Below are positions 36,806 through 44,568 of a stretch of DNA of 64,000 bases, piece after piece. Both the position numbers and the translations under genes were made by a program. Numbering within the stretch: the stretch's first letter is position 1; each line of letters opens with the position of its first letter. The notes under the pieces are model-generated. The model saw only the letters and a program-made list of their open reading frames with translations. It had not been told where the DNA came from and did no database searches. Source of the DNA: Rhodopseudomonas boonkerdii (lineage in GTDB: Bacteria; Pseudomonadota; Alphaproteobacteria; Rhizobiales; Xanthobacteraceae); the NCBI RefSeq assembly GCF_021184025.1, contig NZ_CP036537.1:558001-622000 (forward strand), in the 5' to 3' direction.

Positions 36806-37136
36806 GAGCTTGATCCGGTTCGTGCTGGGAGGCGCGGTGGTTTCGATATTCGCGCTGACGGCCGATATCCTCCGCCCGAAGTCCTTCGCCGGCCTGTTCG
36901 GCGCCGCGCCGTCGGTCGCATTGGTGTCGCTGTCGCTTGCGATCGTCAAGCACGGGCAGGCCGATCTCTCCGTCGAAGCCGTTTCGATGATCGCTGGCGC
37001 CGCAGCCTTGCTCGTATTCAGCGTGGTCACCTGCCATCTCATCAAGAGGTGGGGCTTGTCGGCGCTACCGGCGACGTTGCTGGCATGTCCGGTCTGGCTG
37101 CTGGTGGCGTTCAGCCTTCACGCCATGGTGGAATGA
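36798..37136 (+). CDS. DUF3147-type small membrane protein, copy 1
   Basis: This 112-residue membrane protein begins MAESLIRFVLGGAVVSIFAL, with four predicted hydrophobic segments. The DILRPKSFAGLFGAAPSVAL pattern is seen in DUF3147 proteins. Its start overlaps the PAP2 stop by eight bases. A start seven codons earlier (36777) is also possible. Its own stop overlaps the start of the next gene. Function is unknown; it is a likely structural partner of the neighbouring membrane protein. Confidence 0.7.
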   Translation: MAESLIRFVLGGAVVSIFALTADILRPKSFAGLFGAAPSVALVSLSLAIVKHGQADLSVEAVSMIAGAAALLVFSVVTCHLIKRWGLSALPATLLACPVWLLVAFSLHAMVE

Positions 37137-37600
37137 TGCTGGTCCGGCTGTCATTCTCGTCACTGGGCGATGGTCGGTGGTACGAATATGTCGTGCGCTT
37201 CGTGCTGGGCGGGAGCGCCACGGTCATCACCGGCCTGATCGGCGCATGGTACGGTCCGGGTGTCGGCGGGCTCTTTCTGGCTTTTCCGGCGATGCTATGC
37301 GCCAGCGCGACGCTGCTGCAGTCGCATGAACGCCGCCGCAAAAAGGACGCCGGGCTGGATGGGCAGCAGCGCGGCAAGGACGCGGCAGCGCTCGACGCGA
37401 CCGGAGCAGCGCTTGGCAGCATCGGCCTGGCCGCATTCGCAGCCGTCGTTCTGACGGTCGCAGCCCGGTCGCCATGGGGCAGCCTGGCATTGGCGTCGCT
37501 GGTCTGGGCAGTGGTGGTCTGTTGCTGCTGGTGGGTCTACAAGCGCCGCCACTTTGGCAAGGTGACTCAGGGCTGTCCTGCCCCGCCTGCCGATCCATAG
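37133..37600 (+). CDS. DUF3147-like small membrane protein, copy 2
   Basis: This 155-residue protein starts at the ATG overlapping the previous stop (ATGA). EYVVRFVLGGSATVITGLIG and YGPGVGGLFLAFPAMLCASA repeat the plan of the first protein: a glycine-rich first helix, then a GxFxAxP loop. A charged linker (HERRRKKDAGLDGQQRGKDA) precedes two more hydrophobic segments. The two genes look like diverged duplicates. The end overlaps the convergent SDR gene by 34 bases. Confidence 0.7.
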   Translation: MMLVRLSFSSLGDGRWYEYVVRFVLGGSATVITGLIGAWYGPGVGGLFLAFPAMLCASATLLQSHERRRKKDAGLDGQQRGKDAAALDATGAALGSIGLAAFAAVVLTVAARSPWGSLALASLVWAVVVCCCWWVYKRRHFGKVTQGCPAPPADP

Positions 37601-38457
37601 ACCTGACCGGTTGCATAGCTTGCATCGGCTGCTGCGAGCTGGACGTAGATCGATCCGAGCTCAGCCGGCTGCCCCGGCCGCCCCAGGGGAGTCATGCCGC
37701 CGAATTTTTCCAGCTTTTCCATGGTGGCGCCCCCAGAGACCTGAATCGGTGTCCAGATGGGACCGGGTGCGACGGCGTTGACGCGAATGCCGCGGGGCGC
37801 GAGCTGCTTGGCGAGCGATTTGACATAGTTGGTCGTCGCCGCCTTGGTCTGCGCGTAGTCATAAAGCTCTGGCGACGGGTCTGTCGCCTGTTCAGAGGAC
37901 GTGCCGATGATCGCGGATCCGGGCTTCAGGTGGGGCAACGTGGCCTTGATGATCCAGAACGGCGCATAGACATTGGTCTTCATGGTCGCATCGAAATCCT
38001 CGGACGACACGTCCATGATGGATTCTCGCGTCTGCTGTCGCGCGGCGTTGTTGACGACGATATCGAGGCCGCCAAGGTCCCGAACAGCGCGGGCGACGAG
38101 GCTGCGGCAGAACTCTTCGTCCTTGAGGTCGCCGGGCACGCCAATGCCGATACGGCCTTCGGCCTCGATCAACTGCAGCACCTCGTCCGCATCGGGCTGT
38201 TCCGCGGGCAGGTAGTTGATAAGCACATCCGCTCCCTCGCGCGCGAAGGCGATCGCAGCGGCGCGACCCATGCCGGAATCGCCGCCGGTCACGAGTGCCT
38301 TGCGTCCAAGCAACCGGCCCGAGCCCTTGTAACTATGCTCACCATGGTCCGGCCTCGGATCCATGTCGCGGGCGAGGCCAGGCCAGGGCTGCGACTGACG
38401 CTTGAATGGCGGTTGGGGATATTTCGCGCGGGGATCGTTCATCGAGACGGAAGACAT
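37567..38457 (-). CDS. SDR-family oxidoreductase (YghA/general-stress type)
   Basis: This 296-residue short-chain dehydrogenase has the N-terminal extension seen in stress-linked SDRs (PRAKYPQPPFKRQSQPWPGL). The cofactor loop is TGGDSGMGRAAAIAFAREGA, with VVNNAARQQ and the catalytic triad Ser, Tyr and Lys in GTSSEQ...YDYAQTKAA. The C-terminus YATGQVYGSAGGAGQP is typical. It reduces or oxidises an unknown carbonyl substrate with NAD(P)H. The start has GGAGGAAATTCG directly upstream. It faces the DUF3147 genes. Confidence 0.9.
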   Translation of the reverse strand: MSSVSMNDPRAKYPQPPFKRQSQPWPGLARDMDPRPDHGEHSYKGSGRLLGRKALVTGGDSGMGRAAAIAFAREGADVLINYLPAEQPDADEVLQLIEAEGRIGIGVPGDLKDEEFCRSLVARAVRDLGGLDIVVNNAARQQTRESIMDVSSEDFDATMKTNVYAPFWIIKATLPHLKPGSAIIGTSSEQATDPSPELYDYAQTKAATTNYVKSLAKQLAPRGIRVNAVAPGPIWTPIQVSGGATMEKLEKFGGMTPLGRPGQPAELGSIYVQLAAADASYATGQVYGSAGGAGQP

Positions 38458-38704
38458 CGAATTTCCTCCTTGGCGATGACCTGCGGCGCGGTACCAATTG
38501 TCACCGTGCGCAACGTCGCTGATGTCATGGAGCGTTCCTGCATCGTCCGCTCCGACAAGCCTTTGTTCGTTGCAACGTTCCGCGCGAGATGGGCCGAAAG
38601 CGGTGGAGGCCGCCGCATCTCACCGGAATGGTTGTTCACCATCGTTACCCGATGTCGGGACCGGAACCGCACGATGCCGAAGTGATCAGGCCGAGCTGTG
38701 ATGC

Positions 38705-39331
38705 TCAGTGGTCGTCGCGCCAGAGGTCCGGAATATGGGCGGACTGCAGGACCTCGATCTGTTCCGAATAGCGCGTGCGATACATCTGCATCAGTGAGTC
38801 ATGTCCTTCGTCCGAAGAACTGCAGAGTGCGTCCTCGACGATGATCGTGCGAAAACCCAGATCGACCGCGCTCAGCGCCGTCGAAAGAACGCAGACATCT
38901 GTCTCGGCGCCCGACAGAATGATTGTATCGATGCCTTTCTCCATCAAGAAGGCGTATAGCGGCGTACCGGAAAATGCCGAATAGCGGGTCTTCTCGAGGC
39001 TGATGCCGGGTGGGATCATCGTTGCGAGCGGGGCGACTAGATCGAGCTGCGCCAATGGAAGCACGCCGGTCGTCACGCTACGCCATCTCTCGAAATATTG
39101 TCGCCAGCGACCTTGCCGGTCGTCCGGATGCTCTGGCGGGATGAACTTCGTAAAGATGTTGCGGCTCGGCCTCAGTTCGGCGAGGCGAACGACTGTGGGG
39201 AGAACCCGTTCCATCCACGCGGTTTCCCATACTCCGCCGTAGGCAAACAGCCGTTGCATGTCGACGCAGAGATGAACGGCATTTTCAATCGGAACGGAAT
39301 TCTCGGGCTTTTGCATGGAAACCGCCGCCAT
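38705..39331 (-). CDS. Isochorismatase-like cysteine hydrolase
   Basis: This 208-residue enzyme has the isochorismatase/nicotinamidase fold. The catalytic Asp is in HLCVDMQRLFA and Lys in LEKTRYSAFSGTPL. The nucleophilic Cys is in LSGAETDVCVLSTALSAVDL, preceded by a cis-peptide-type segment. The substrate is unknown; it is not one of the nic genes, and the nicF product is a different member. The start is ATG before GCGGCGGTTTCC; a second ATG five codons on is possible. Confidence 0.88.
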   Translation of the reverse strand: MAAVSMQKPENSVPIENAVHLCVDMQRLFAYGGVWETAWMERVLPTVVRLAELRPSRNIFTKFIPPEHPDDRQGRWRQYFERWRSVTTGVLPLAQLDLVAPLATMIPPGISLEKTRYSAFSGTPLYAFLMEKGIDTIILSGAETDVCVLSTALSAVDLGFRTIIVEDALCSSSDEGHDSLMQMYRTRYSEQIEVLQSAHIPDLWRDDH

Positions 39332-39417
39332 AAGCAGGCCTTCAGCTTCTGTTCAGGCTCTCGTCAGTGAGCAAACAAGTCCGGCATCGCCGGTGCGGTT
39401 CCAGCAGACGTGACCCC

Positions 39418-39442
39418 GGAACAAGGCTGATCCAACCGCGTT
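39418..39442 (+). promoter_or_regulatory. EcfG-type stress promoter for the DUF3606 gene
   Basis: GGAAC at 39418-39422 and CGTT at 39439-39442 are separated so that GTT follows the -35 after 17 bases. This is the GGAAC-N16/17-CGTT pattern of the alphaproteobacterial general stress sigma factor. It lies 29 bases before the start codon, a suitable distance. Confidence 0.75.
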
Positions 39443-39470
39443 CACGCGAGTGGAAATCATGGAGGCCGTT

Positions 39471-39644
39471 ATGGACAATCTGCAGAATCGCGGACAGCCG
39501 GATCGCAGCAAGATCAACATGCATGAGCCCCACGAGGTCAAATACTGGACGCACCAGCTTGGCGTATCTCAAGACCAGCTGAAGAAAGTCATCGAGAAAG
39601 TGGGGAATTCCGCTGCAGCGGTTCGCAAAGAACTCGCTTCCTGA
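39471..39644 (+). CDS. DUF3606 small protein
   Basis: This 57-residue protein (MDNLQNRGQPDRSKINMHEP, then YWTHQLGVSQDQLKKVIEKV and GNSAAAVRKELA) matches the DUF3606 pattern. GGAGG lies five bases before the ATG, which decides this start over one seven codons earlier. It has an EcfG-type promoter just upstream. The function is unknown; the family is commonly stress-induced in rhizobia and relatives. Confidence 0.85.
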   Translation: MDNLQNRGQPDRSKINMHEPHEVKYWTHQLGVSQDQLKKVIEKVGNSAAAVRKELAS

Positions 39645-39704
39645 TCCGGTCCGTCGGTCGCGTTCACCGCGAGATGAAGGCGGACGATACGACGGAGCGT
39701 AACC

Positions 39705-40448
39705 ATGGCGCGTGTTCTGGTCGGCACGTCGGGCTGGCACTATCAATCGTGGCGCGGCCCGTTCTTCCCGGATGGTCTGCCGCTCAAACTGCAGCTTCGC
39801 TATTACGCCAGCCAGCTGGAGACCACGGAGCTCAACGGTGTCTTCTACCGCACGCCGACGCCGAAAGCGGTGAAAGGCTGGGCGGCGGAAACCGGCAAGG
39901 ATTTCATTTTCACCTGGAAAGCGTCGAAATTCATCACCCATTGGAAGCGGCTGTCGGCCGCCTCCGAAAACAGTCTCGATCTCATGGAAGATCGTATCGC
40001 ACTGCTCGGCCGCAAGGCCGGACCGATCCTGTTTCAGCTGCCGCCGCAATTTCCCGCCGATCCAGATCGCTTGTCCGCCTTCGTCCGTCTGCTGTCGAAG
40101 AAGCGGCGTTACTGTTTCGAGTTCCGTCACCCCAGCTGGTACCAGCCAACGGTGCTTCGCATCCTGAAGGATCGCAATATCGCGCTGTGCCTGTCGGATC
40201 ATCACGACGCACCGGCGCCGTGGCGGCGCACAGCGGATTTCGTCTATGTCCGCGGTCACGGTCCCGGTGGACGCTATCGCGGGCACTACACCGCGAGGAC
40301 GCTCCGGCAATGGGCCGAGCGGATCACGTCCTGGCGCAAGCAGGGTTGCGACGTATTCGTCTATTTCGACAACGATCAAAAAAGCGCTGCGCCTGCCGAT
40401 GCCTTGAAGCTCCGCCAGTTGCTGAAGCCGGCGCGCGCCCGCTCCTGA
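39705..40448 (+). CDS. DUF72 family protein (YecE-like)
   Basis: This 247-residue TIM-barrel-like protein has the DUF72 hallmarks. It begins VLVGTSGWHYQSWRGPFFP, then has LETTELNGVFYRTPTPKAVK, FRHPSWY in the middle and VYFDNDQ near the end. The biochemical function is not established. It is 60 bases after the DUF3606 gene on the same strand and could share its promoter. A hairpin follows the stop, between it and the convergent CBS gene. Confidence 0.9.
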   Translation: MARVLVGTSGWHYQSWRGPFFPDGLPLKLQLRYYASQLETTELNGVFYRTPTPKAVKGWAAETGKDFIFTWKASKFITHWKRLSAASENSLDLMEDRIALLGRKAGPILFQLPPQFPADPDRLSAFVRLLSKKRRYCFEFRHPSWYQPTVLRILKDRNIALCLSDHHDAPAPWRRTADFVYVRGHGPGGRYRGHYTARTLRQWAERITSWRKQGCDVFVYFDNDQKSAAPADALKLRQLLKPARARS

Positions 40449-40449
40449 C

Positions 40450-40484
40450 GGGCCGGAAGCTTTTCTCGAAAAGCAATGCGGCCC
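40450..40484. terminator. Bidirectional terminator-like hairpin
   Basis: An outer stem GGGCCG (40450-40455) pairs with CGGCCC (40479-40484), and an inner stem GCTTTT (40459-40464) pairs with AAAAGC (40469-40474). It lies between two convergent genes. No strong T-run follows on either side. Confidence 0.5.
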
Positions 40485-40513
40485 GCCGGATCGTGCGCAT
40501 ATGAGGTCGGCGA

Positions 40514-40942
40514 TCAAATCTGGGTATGCTGGCCGCCAGGCCGCGAGATGCTGCTGAGCGCTTGGCCGGCGCTGTCCCATGTCTCTCGCGCGACATCGCC
40601 CAAGGCAATGATTCCGACCAGACGCTTGTCGCGATCGAGGACGGGCAGGCGCCTCACCTGGAGATCGGCCATGTTCTGGCAGATATCCTCGAGTTCATCG
40701 TCTTCGAAGCAGTATCTGACTTCCTCTGTCATTGCTTCTCCGACCGGCGTGTCGGGGCCGCGGCCCTTGGCGACGGCACGCACCGCAATATCGCGGTCGG
40801 CGATCATCCCGACCAGGCGATCATTCTCCCCGACCGGCAGCAAGCCGATGCCTTGCGTCGCCATCGCCTCCGCGGCCATCTGGACGGTTTCGGACGGGTT
40901 CACGATACATACGTTCGGGGTCATGACTTCACTGATCCGCAT
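40514..40942 (-). CDS. CBS-domain pair protein
   Basis: This 142-residue protein consists of two CBS motifs: SEVMTPNVCIVNPSETVQMA to VGMIADRDIAVRAVAKG, and VGEAMTEEVRYCFEDDELED to VGIIALGDVARE. Such proteins usually bind adenine nucleotides and regulate a partner. The true start is the ATG at 40942, with AAGGAG six bases upstream. Longer readings run through non-coding sequence. An EcfG-like promoter lies upstream, so it is probably part of the stress regulon. Confidence 0.9.
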   Translation of the reverse strand: MRISEVMTPNVCIVNPSETVQMAAEAMATQGIGLLPVGENDRLVGMIADRDIAVRAVAKGRGPDTPVGEAMTEEVRYCFEDDELEDICQNMADLQVRRLPVLDRDKRLVGIIALGDVARETWDSAGQALSSISRPGGQHTQI

Positions 40943-40974
40943 GTCAGGCTCCTTCGCGGGTTGCATGCGCGTAG

Positions 40975-40999
40975 GACGGATCAAAGCCGACCTTGTTCC
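40975..40999 (-). promoter_or_regulatory. EcfG-like promoter for the CBS gene
   Basis: On the minus strand GGAAC (40999-40995) is followed after 17 bases by GTC (with a preceding C, CGTC), one base off the CGTT consensus. It is about 33 bases before the CBS start codon. Confidence 0.5.
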
Positions 41000-41275
41000 T
41001 CGACGACGATCGGTTTTTGCCTTGGTGATAGAACGCGCGGATGATTTCCGCGCATCGCCCGACAGGAAGATTGTAGCCGACGCTGCTCTCAGCCGAGGCG
41101 GAACAGGGTGCAATGATAGCTGTTTTAGGGACATGCGGAGCGAGATGGCCGTGAGATCAGATTGTTCCTTCGAACTCCAATTTCCATGACGCACGACGGA
41201 AGGGATGGGCGGGATTTGCCGATCACGGTCGACAAGATTTTGAACGTGCAGCACCTGGCGTGAGAGGAGGATAAC

Positions 41276-41434
41276 ATGAGCAAGGAAACACCGAAGGACG
41301 ATCCCCGGCAGCGGACCGACTGGGGCTCTCAAAAGCAGACCGAGGAGCCTTGGAATGGGCCGCCGGAAAAGGATCAGTTCGATCCCAAGAGCAAGCCGGA
41401 CCTCGAGAAGTGGAAAGATACAAAGACACACTAG
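41276..41434 (+). CDS. Small hydrophilic protein, 52 residues
   Basis: ATG at 41276 is preceded by GAGAGGAGG, a very strong ribosome binding site. The product begins MSKETPKDDPRQRTDWGSQK and contains EPWNGPPEKDQFDPKSK. It is extremely hydrophilic, rich in Lys, Asp, Pro and Trp, and probably disordered. This composition is common among desiccation- and stress-linked small proteins. I recognise no family. The ribosome site and position in the stress cluster support it as real. Confidence 0.6.
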   Translation: MSKETPKDDPRQRTDWGSQKQTEEPWNGPPEKDQFDPKSKPDLEKWKDTKTH

Positions 41435-41523
41435 GCAGGATTTGAGGACGAGTAGCGTTGTCGTGCCGGGAGCTTGCAGATGGCAAGGCATCAATGCGGT
41501 GTAATTCCCGTCCGGTTCGTCGA

Positions 41524-41718
41524 TTACGCGATTGCGGTCGGCTTTGGCGGATGCGCCGTCCGGGGATGACGGTCATGCAGAGCAGTTGCCAGCATATTTG
41601 CACTTACGGCGTCGCCGGTGGCGGCCTTGAACAACAATCTTTGCGCATCGGGCGGCAGGTCGGGCCAGACCTCGAGGGCGGCCCGTCCGAGAAGAGCTGC
41701 GATCTGTATGTCGTTCAT
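41524..41718 (-). CDS. Small protein of unknown function, 64 residues
   Basis: The product begins MNDIQIAALLGRAALEVWPD, then LPPDAQRLLFKAATGDAVSA and NMLATALHDRHPR. It looks like a short helical protein with a proline-rich tail. GGAGA lies six bases before this ATG, which is preferred to a start six codons earlier. No named domain is recognised. Confidence 0.5.
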   Translation of the reverse strand: MNDIQIAALLGRAALEVWPDLPPDAQRLLFKAATGDAVSANMLATALHDRHPRTAHPPKPTAIA

Positions 41719-41870
41719 CCGTATCTCCAGCTGCAAAAAGGCACCCGAACGCCGAGGAGGTTTTCCATCGCTTGAAAATCAGCGGCTCGACACCGAAGGT
41801 TTGAATGACCGCCTGATATGATCGGATGAAATTCCGACACGGTTCGGGGTTGCGATGCGATGTAGATAAA

Positions 41871-41903
41871 AAGACGGGCGGATCGGCACGATCCGCTCGT
41901 CTT
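41871..41903 (-). terminator. Rho-independent-type terminator after the DUF892 gene
   Basis: A 15-bp stem (AAGACGGGCGGATCG with its complement, one G-U type mismatch) and a 3-base loop lie 38 bases after the DUF892 stop. On the minus strand the stem is followed by TTTTATC, a short T-run. Confidence 0.75.
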
Positions 41904-41940
41904 CATGTCCGCTGTTCACGTAGAGGTCTGATCGGTCTCT

Positions 41941-42429
41941 TTAGGCCGCCTGAGCATTGAGAGCCGAAGTCGCGAGCTTCGATAGCGCGTCGTCGGTCTT
42001 CTTTTCCTCGGCGAGGGTCAGATCGATGAGCTTGATTGCATCCTTGTGGCCGAGGGTTGCGGCCCACGTCTTCAACGTGCCGTAACGGGAGATTTCGTAA
42101 TGTTCGACCGCCTGGGCCGCGGCCAGCAGGCCCGGATCGAGGGCCGGCGTATCGGCATATTCCTCCATGATCTCTTTGCCCTCGTCGAGAATGCCTTCGA
42201 TCGCGTCGCACTTCTTGCCGCGGGCTGCCTTTCCGAGCGCTTCAAAGATCTGTTCGAGCCGATCGATCTGCTCTTCTGTCTCGACATGATGCTTTTCGAA
42301 GGCGGCGCGAAGCTGGTCCGAACTCGCCGCCTTTGCCATTCTTGGCAGCGCTTTGTAGATCTGTTTTTCGGCGTAATAGATATCCTTGAGCGTGTCGAGG
42401 AAGAGATCGTTCAGGTCTTTGTCGGCCAT
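41941..42429 (-). CDS. DUF892 / YciE-type ferritin-like protein
   Basis: This 162-residue four-helix protein begins KDLNDLFLDTLKDIYYAEKQ. Its helices carry the Glu and His residues of a ferritin-like di-metal site: AEKQ, HHVETEEQI, AQAVEHYEISRYGTL and LAEEKKTD. The real start is the ATG at 42429. The family is linked to osmotic and oxidative stress. A GGAAC lies upstream with ATT 17 bases later, a weak EcfG match. Confidence 0.9.
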   Translation of the reverse strand: MADKDLNDLFLDTLKDIYYAEKQIYKALPRMAKAASSDQLRAAFEKHHVETEEQIDRLEQIFEALGKAARGKKCDAIEGILDEGKEIMEEYADTPALDPGLLAAAQAVEHYEISRYGTLKTWAATLGHKDAIKLIDLTLAEEKKTDDALSKLATSALNAQAA

Positions 42430-42664
42430 GGCTGTAATCCTTGAAGTGTGAGAAGGGTTTTTCAATGCTGACTTTCGCGCGGTGTTCCAGAACACATCGG
42501 TAGCGTCTGTAATGTTCGGCGGAACATCACCCGTTTCGAGAAGATGCGGTTGATCGAGGGGCCCTGCTTCAGATTGGGCAATCCGCCTAGTCGCGGGGGC
42601 TCTCGCTAACTGAGTTCGCCGCACGCCTTCCAAACAAAGTCCGGCGAGGCGCGGCAGCGGAATG

Positions 42665-43021
42665 TCAAACCCATGGGGTTCCGTAATAGTCGTAGACTGA
42701 TCGCGAGCGCCTCGTGTCCGACCAATCCCAGCTGTCATTCACGCCGTATTTCGGCGCACCATCGAGCTGGGCCCTGGTGATATTGGTGACGTAGCCTTCC
42801 AAGTCCGTGTTGTACTTCAATGTCTGCCACGGCAGGGGATAGTGGTCGTTGCCGATGCCGAGGAAACCGCCAAAGCTGAGGACCGCAAAGCCCACCTCGC
42901 CGCTCACCTTGTCGATCATCACCCGCTCGATAGATCCGATCTTCTCGCTGTCGGGGCCGTAAACCGCAGTGCCCTCGACCTTGTCGCTGCCAATCAGATT
43001 TCCAATCTCGTCATTCGCCAT
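42665..43021 (-). CDS. PRC-barrel domain protein
   Basis: This 118-residue protein has a PRC-barrel core: IGSDKVEGTAVYGPDSEKIG, then SIERVMIDKVSGEVGFAVLS and HYPLPWQTLKY. The tail contains WDWSDTRRSRSVYDYYGTPW. PRC-barrel proteins of this size are stress-associated and bind unknown partners. The start at 43021 follows a GGGAGA site. A good EcfG promoter lies about 30-50 bases upstream. Confidence 0.9.
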   Translation of the reverse strand: MANDEIGNLIGSDKVEGTAVYGPDSEKIGSIERVMIDKVSGEVGFAVLSFGGFLGIGNDHYPLPWQTLKYNTDLEGYVTNITRAQLDGAPKYGVNDSWDWSDTRRSRSVYDYYGTPWV

Positions 43022-43049
43022 TTCAGTCTCCCTCGGTTTGTGCCCGGTA

Positions 43050-43074
43050 AACCGGAAGTATCGGGTGTTGTTCC
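43050..43074 (-). promoter_or_regulatory. EcfG-type stress promoter for the PRC-barrel gene
   Basis: On the minus strand GGAAC (43074-43070) is followed by a 17-base spacer and GTT (43052-43050). This is the GGAAC-N17-GTT pattern of the general stress sigma factor, about 29 bases upstream of the PRC-barrel start codon. Confidence 0.75.
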
Positions 43075-43094
43075 GGAGCAAATTGTTGCACGAG

Positions 43095-43120
43095 AAAAGC
43101 CCGGCCGAAGCCGGGCTTTT
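43095..43120 (-). terminator. Rho-independent terminator of the KGG gene
   Basis: This is a perfect 11-bp stem, AAAAGCCCGGC (43095-43105) with GCCGGGCTTTT (43110-43120), and a four-base loop. On the minus strand it ends in TTTTCTC. It is 21 bases after the KGG gene stop and separates it from the PRC-barrel promoter. Confidence 0.85.
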
Positions 43121-43140
43121 CCGCTTGCATCGCGCGGCGA

Positions 43141-43338
43141 TTACCGCTGACCGCCCTTGCGACCTGCCTCGCTGGCACGATCGGGATTCTGAGCGAAGTT
43201 GCCTCCGCCCTGCTGACCCTTGCTGCTACCGCTTTGGGACTGTTGATGGCTATGTTCGCCACCCTTGTGTCCTGCTTCCGATGCGCGCTCGCGGTCGTTC
43301 GCGAAATTACCCGAGCCGCCACGTTCCGTATTTGCCAT
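43141..43338 (-). CDS. KGG-repeat stress protein (GsiB/con-10 type)
   Basis: This 65-residue hydrophilic protein contains two copies of a GNFAxxxxRASEAGxKGG motif: NFANDRERASEAGHKGG, and NFAQNPDRASEAGRKGG at the end. They are joined by a Ser/Gln/Gly linker. Such proteins are classic stress-induced proteins and are expected to be largely disordered. The start at 43338 has GGAG six bases upstream. A terminator follows. Confidence 0.88.
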   Translation of the reverse strand: MANTERGGSGNFANDRERASEAGHKGGEHSHQQSQSGSSKGQQGGGNFAQNPDRASEAGRKGGQR

Positions 43339-43344
43339 GTTTGT

Positions 43345-43857
43345 CTCCATCGGCTGTTTTCCTGCCTTGCACGTCAATCACTGAAATTCGGATTGGTTGT
43401 CCCACATTGGTGGAGAATCGATGGCGTTATCAGGACGCCAGTTGCGGGCGCATCAGAAACGCCGCTTGTTGTCCGGCATCCCGCCCGAGAAACGGAACAT
43501 AGACGTGTGGTTGTTGTTCTTCGCACGAAACTGAACGCATGAAGGACACTCCCATGACGGCGCTCTGTTGGAATGACAGGAATAAGAAGGGGACTGACGC
43601 TTCACAGCGGGCAAACACATGTAAAGCGCTATATGGAGCCGCTAACCAGTCTGACTCAGGAAGGGAAAAGTCGATACGACCTTCCTGGTGACCCATCGCA
43701 GTACACATCTCGAAGAAGGTCCGGACCTTTACAACCCTTCAAGGAAAAGAAGGACGGCTGTGTAAAGGTTGTTTTCCATCCCGCCGGATAGTCGCCGGCT
43801 CCGCGCCGGCGCAGTCATTCGCACATGATCTGGCAAGCTCGAATACGATAGGGTTCC
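43345..43857. other. Stretch without a supported gene
   Basis: Short frames exist on both strands here but none shows a known domain. One minus-strand frame ends in a short peptide rich in Gln and Ala that I do not support. A short GC-rich hairpin GCCGGC-TCCGC-GCCGGC lies at 43794-43810, just before the small membrane protein gene. Confidence 0.4.
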
Positions 43858-44073
43858 ATGTCGACTGATCAATCAAATCCCCCGCCCAAGGGAGCTGCAA
43901 GATTTGCGGCTATCGCAGCCGTGATCGTGGCTTTCATGATTGTCGCGATCTTCGTCGGAATGAATGTGCAGCACGCGAAAACGCTGCGCGAAGAACAGGC
44001 GGGGCAGATCAAGCCGCAGGATAAGCCAATGCATGAAAAGGATCTGTCGAAGTCGCCGCCTGATCGGAGGTGA
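43858..44073 (+). CDS. Small single-pass membrane protein, 71 residues
   Basis: A short polar N-terminus is followed by one hydrophobic segment (FAAIAAVIVAFMIVAIFVGM, about 16-35). A charged tail rich in Lys, Asp and Pro follows (QIKPQDKPMHEKDLSKSPPD). No family is recognised. The AGGG four bases before ATG is a fair ribosome site. It lies within the stress-gene cluster. Confidence 0.6.
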   Translation: MSTDQSNPPPKGAARFAAIAAVIVAFMIVAIFVGMNVQHAKTLREEQAGQIKPQDKPMHEKDLSKSPPDRR

Positions 44074-44170
44074 CATTCGACGGTTCAGTTTCGCACGATG
44101 ACCCACGAACGCGAAAACTATCGGCGGGATTGGAAATACGCGCTATGGCCGCGAGGCTGACTCGTGAAAA

Positions 44171-44386
44171 TCAGTTTGTAGCGGCGCCAAGCGCTGTTCG
44201 ATTGCCCGCCTCGTGACCGGGCGCGCTGACATGAACCTCATGACCTTGCCGAATCGCGAGCGATGCTGCGGTGACGGCTGCTTCAAAGGCAGCCTCCTTC
44301 GTATCGTATTTGCCCTCGACATTTCCGTCGTGAAGGATGCTCCATTGGCCGCTGTGATCGATCACCGCATAGTTTGCCAGTCCCAT
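44171..44386 (-). CDS. DUF2188-like small protein
   Basis: This 71-residue protein reads YAVIDHSGQWSILHDGNVEG, then KYDTKEAAFEAAVTAASLAI and ends with a GHEVHVSAPG strand. The plan (beta-beta-alpha with xxWxVxxxG, then xxxTKxEA) is that of DUF2188-type proteins. The start at 44386 has GGAGGAC upstream. The function is unknown. Confidence 0.65.
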   Translation of the reverse strand: MGLANYAVIDHSGQWSILHDGNVEGKYDTKEAAFEAAVTAASLAIRQGHEVHVSAPGHEAGNRTALGAATN

Positions 44387-44568
44387 TTTCTTGTCCTCCA
44401 GCGTCGGGAAACCATCTCGATCATTTCCAAAGCAGCAGAAGCGGCGTTGTTCCGTTCCTGCGGTCGTCTGAGGCACAGCGGAGGGGCTGGTGCGAACCCA
44501 ACTATTCCGTTAAAAGTATTCCGATCATGTCGGATCGCAGGCATGTTCAACGAGCGGCGGTTCGTCGT

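Noticed and set aside
43430..43791. Short frames on both strands between the KGG gene and the small membrane protein gene
   Set aside because: No domain, poor ribosome sites and mutual overlap. Neither could be supported.
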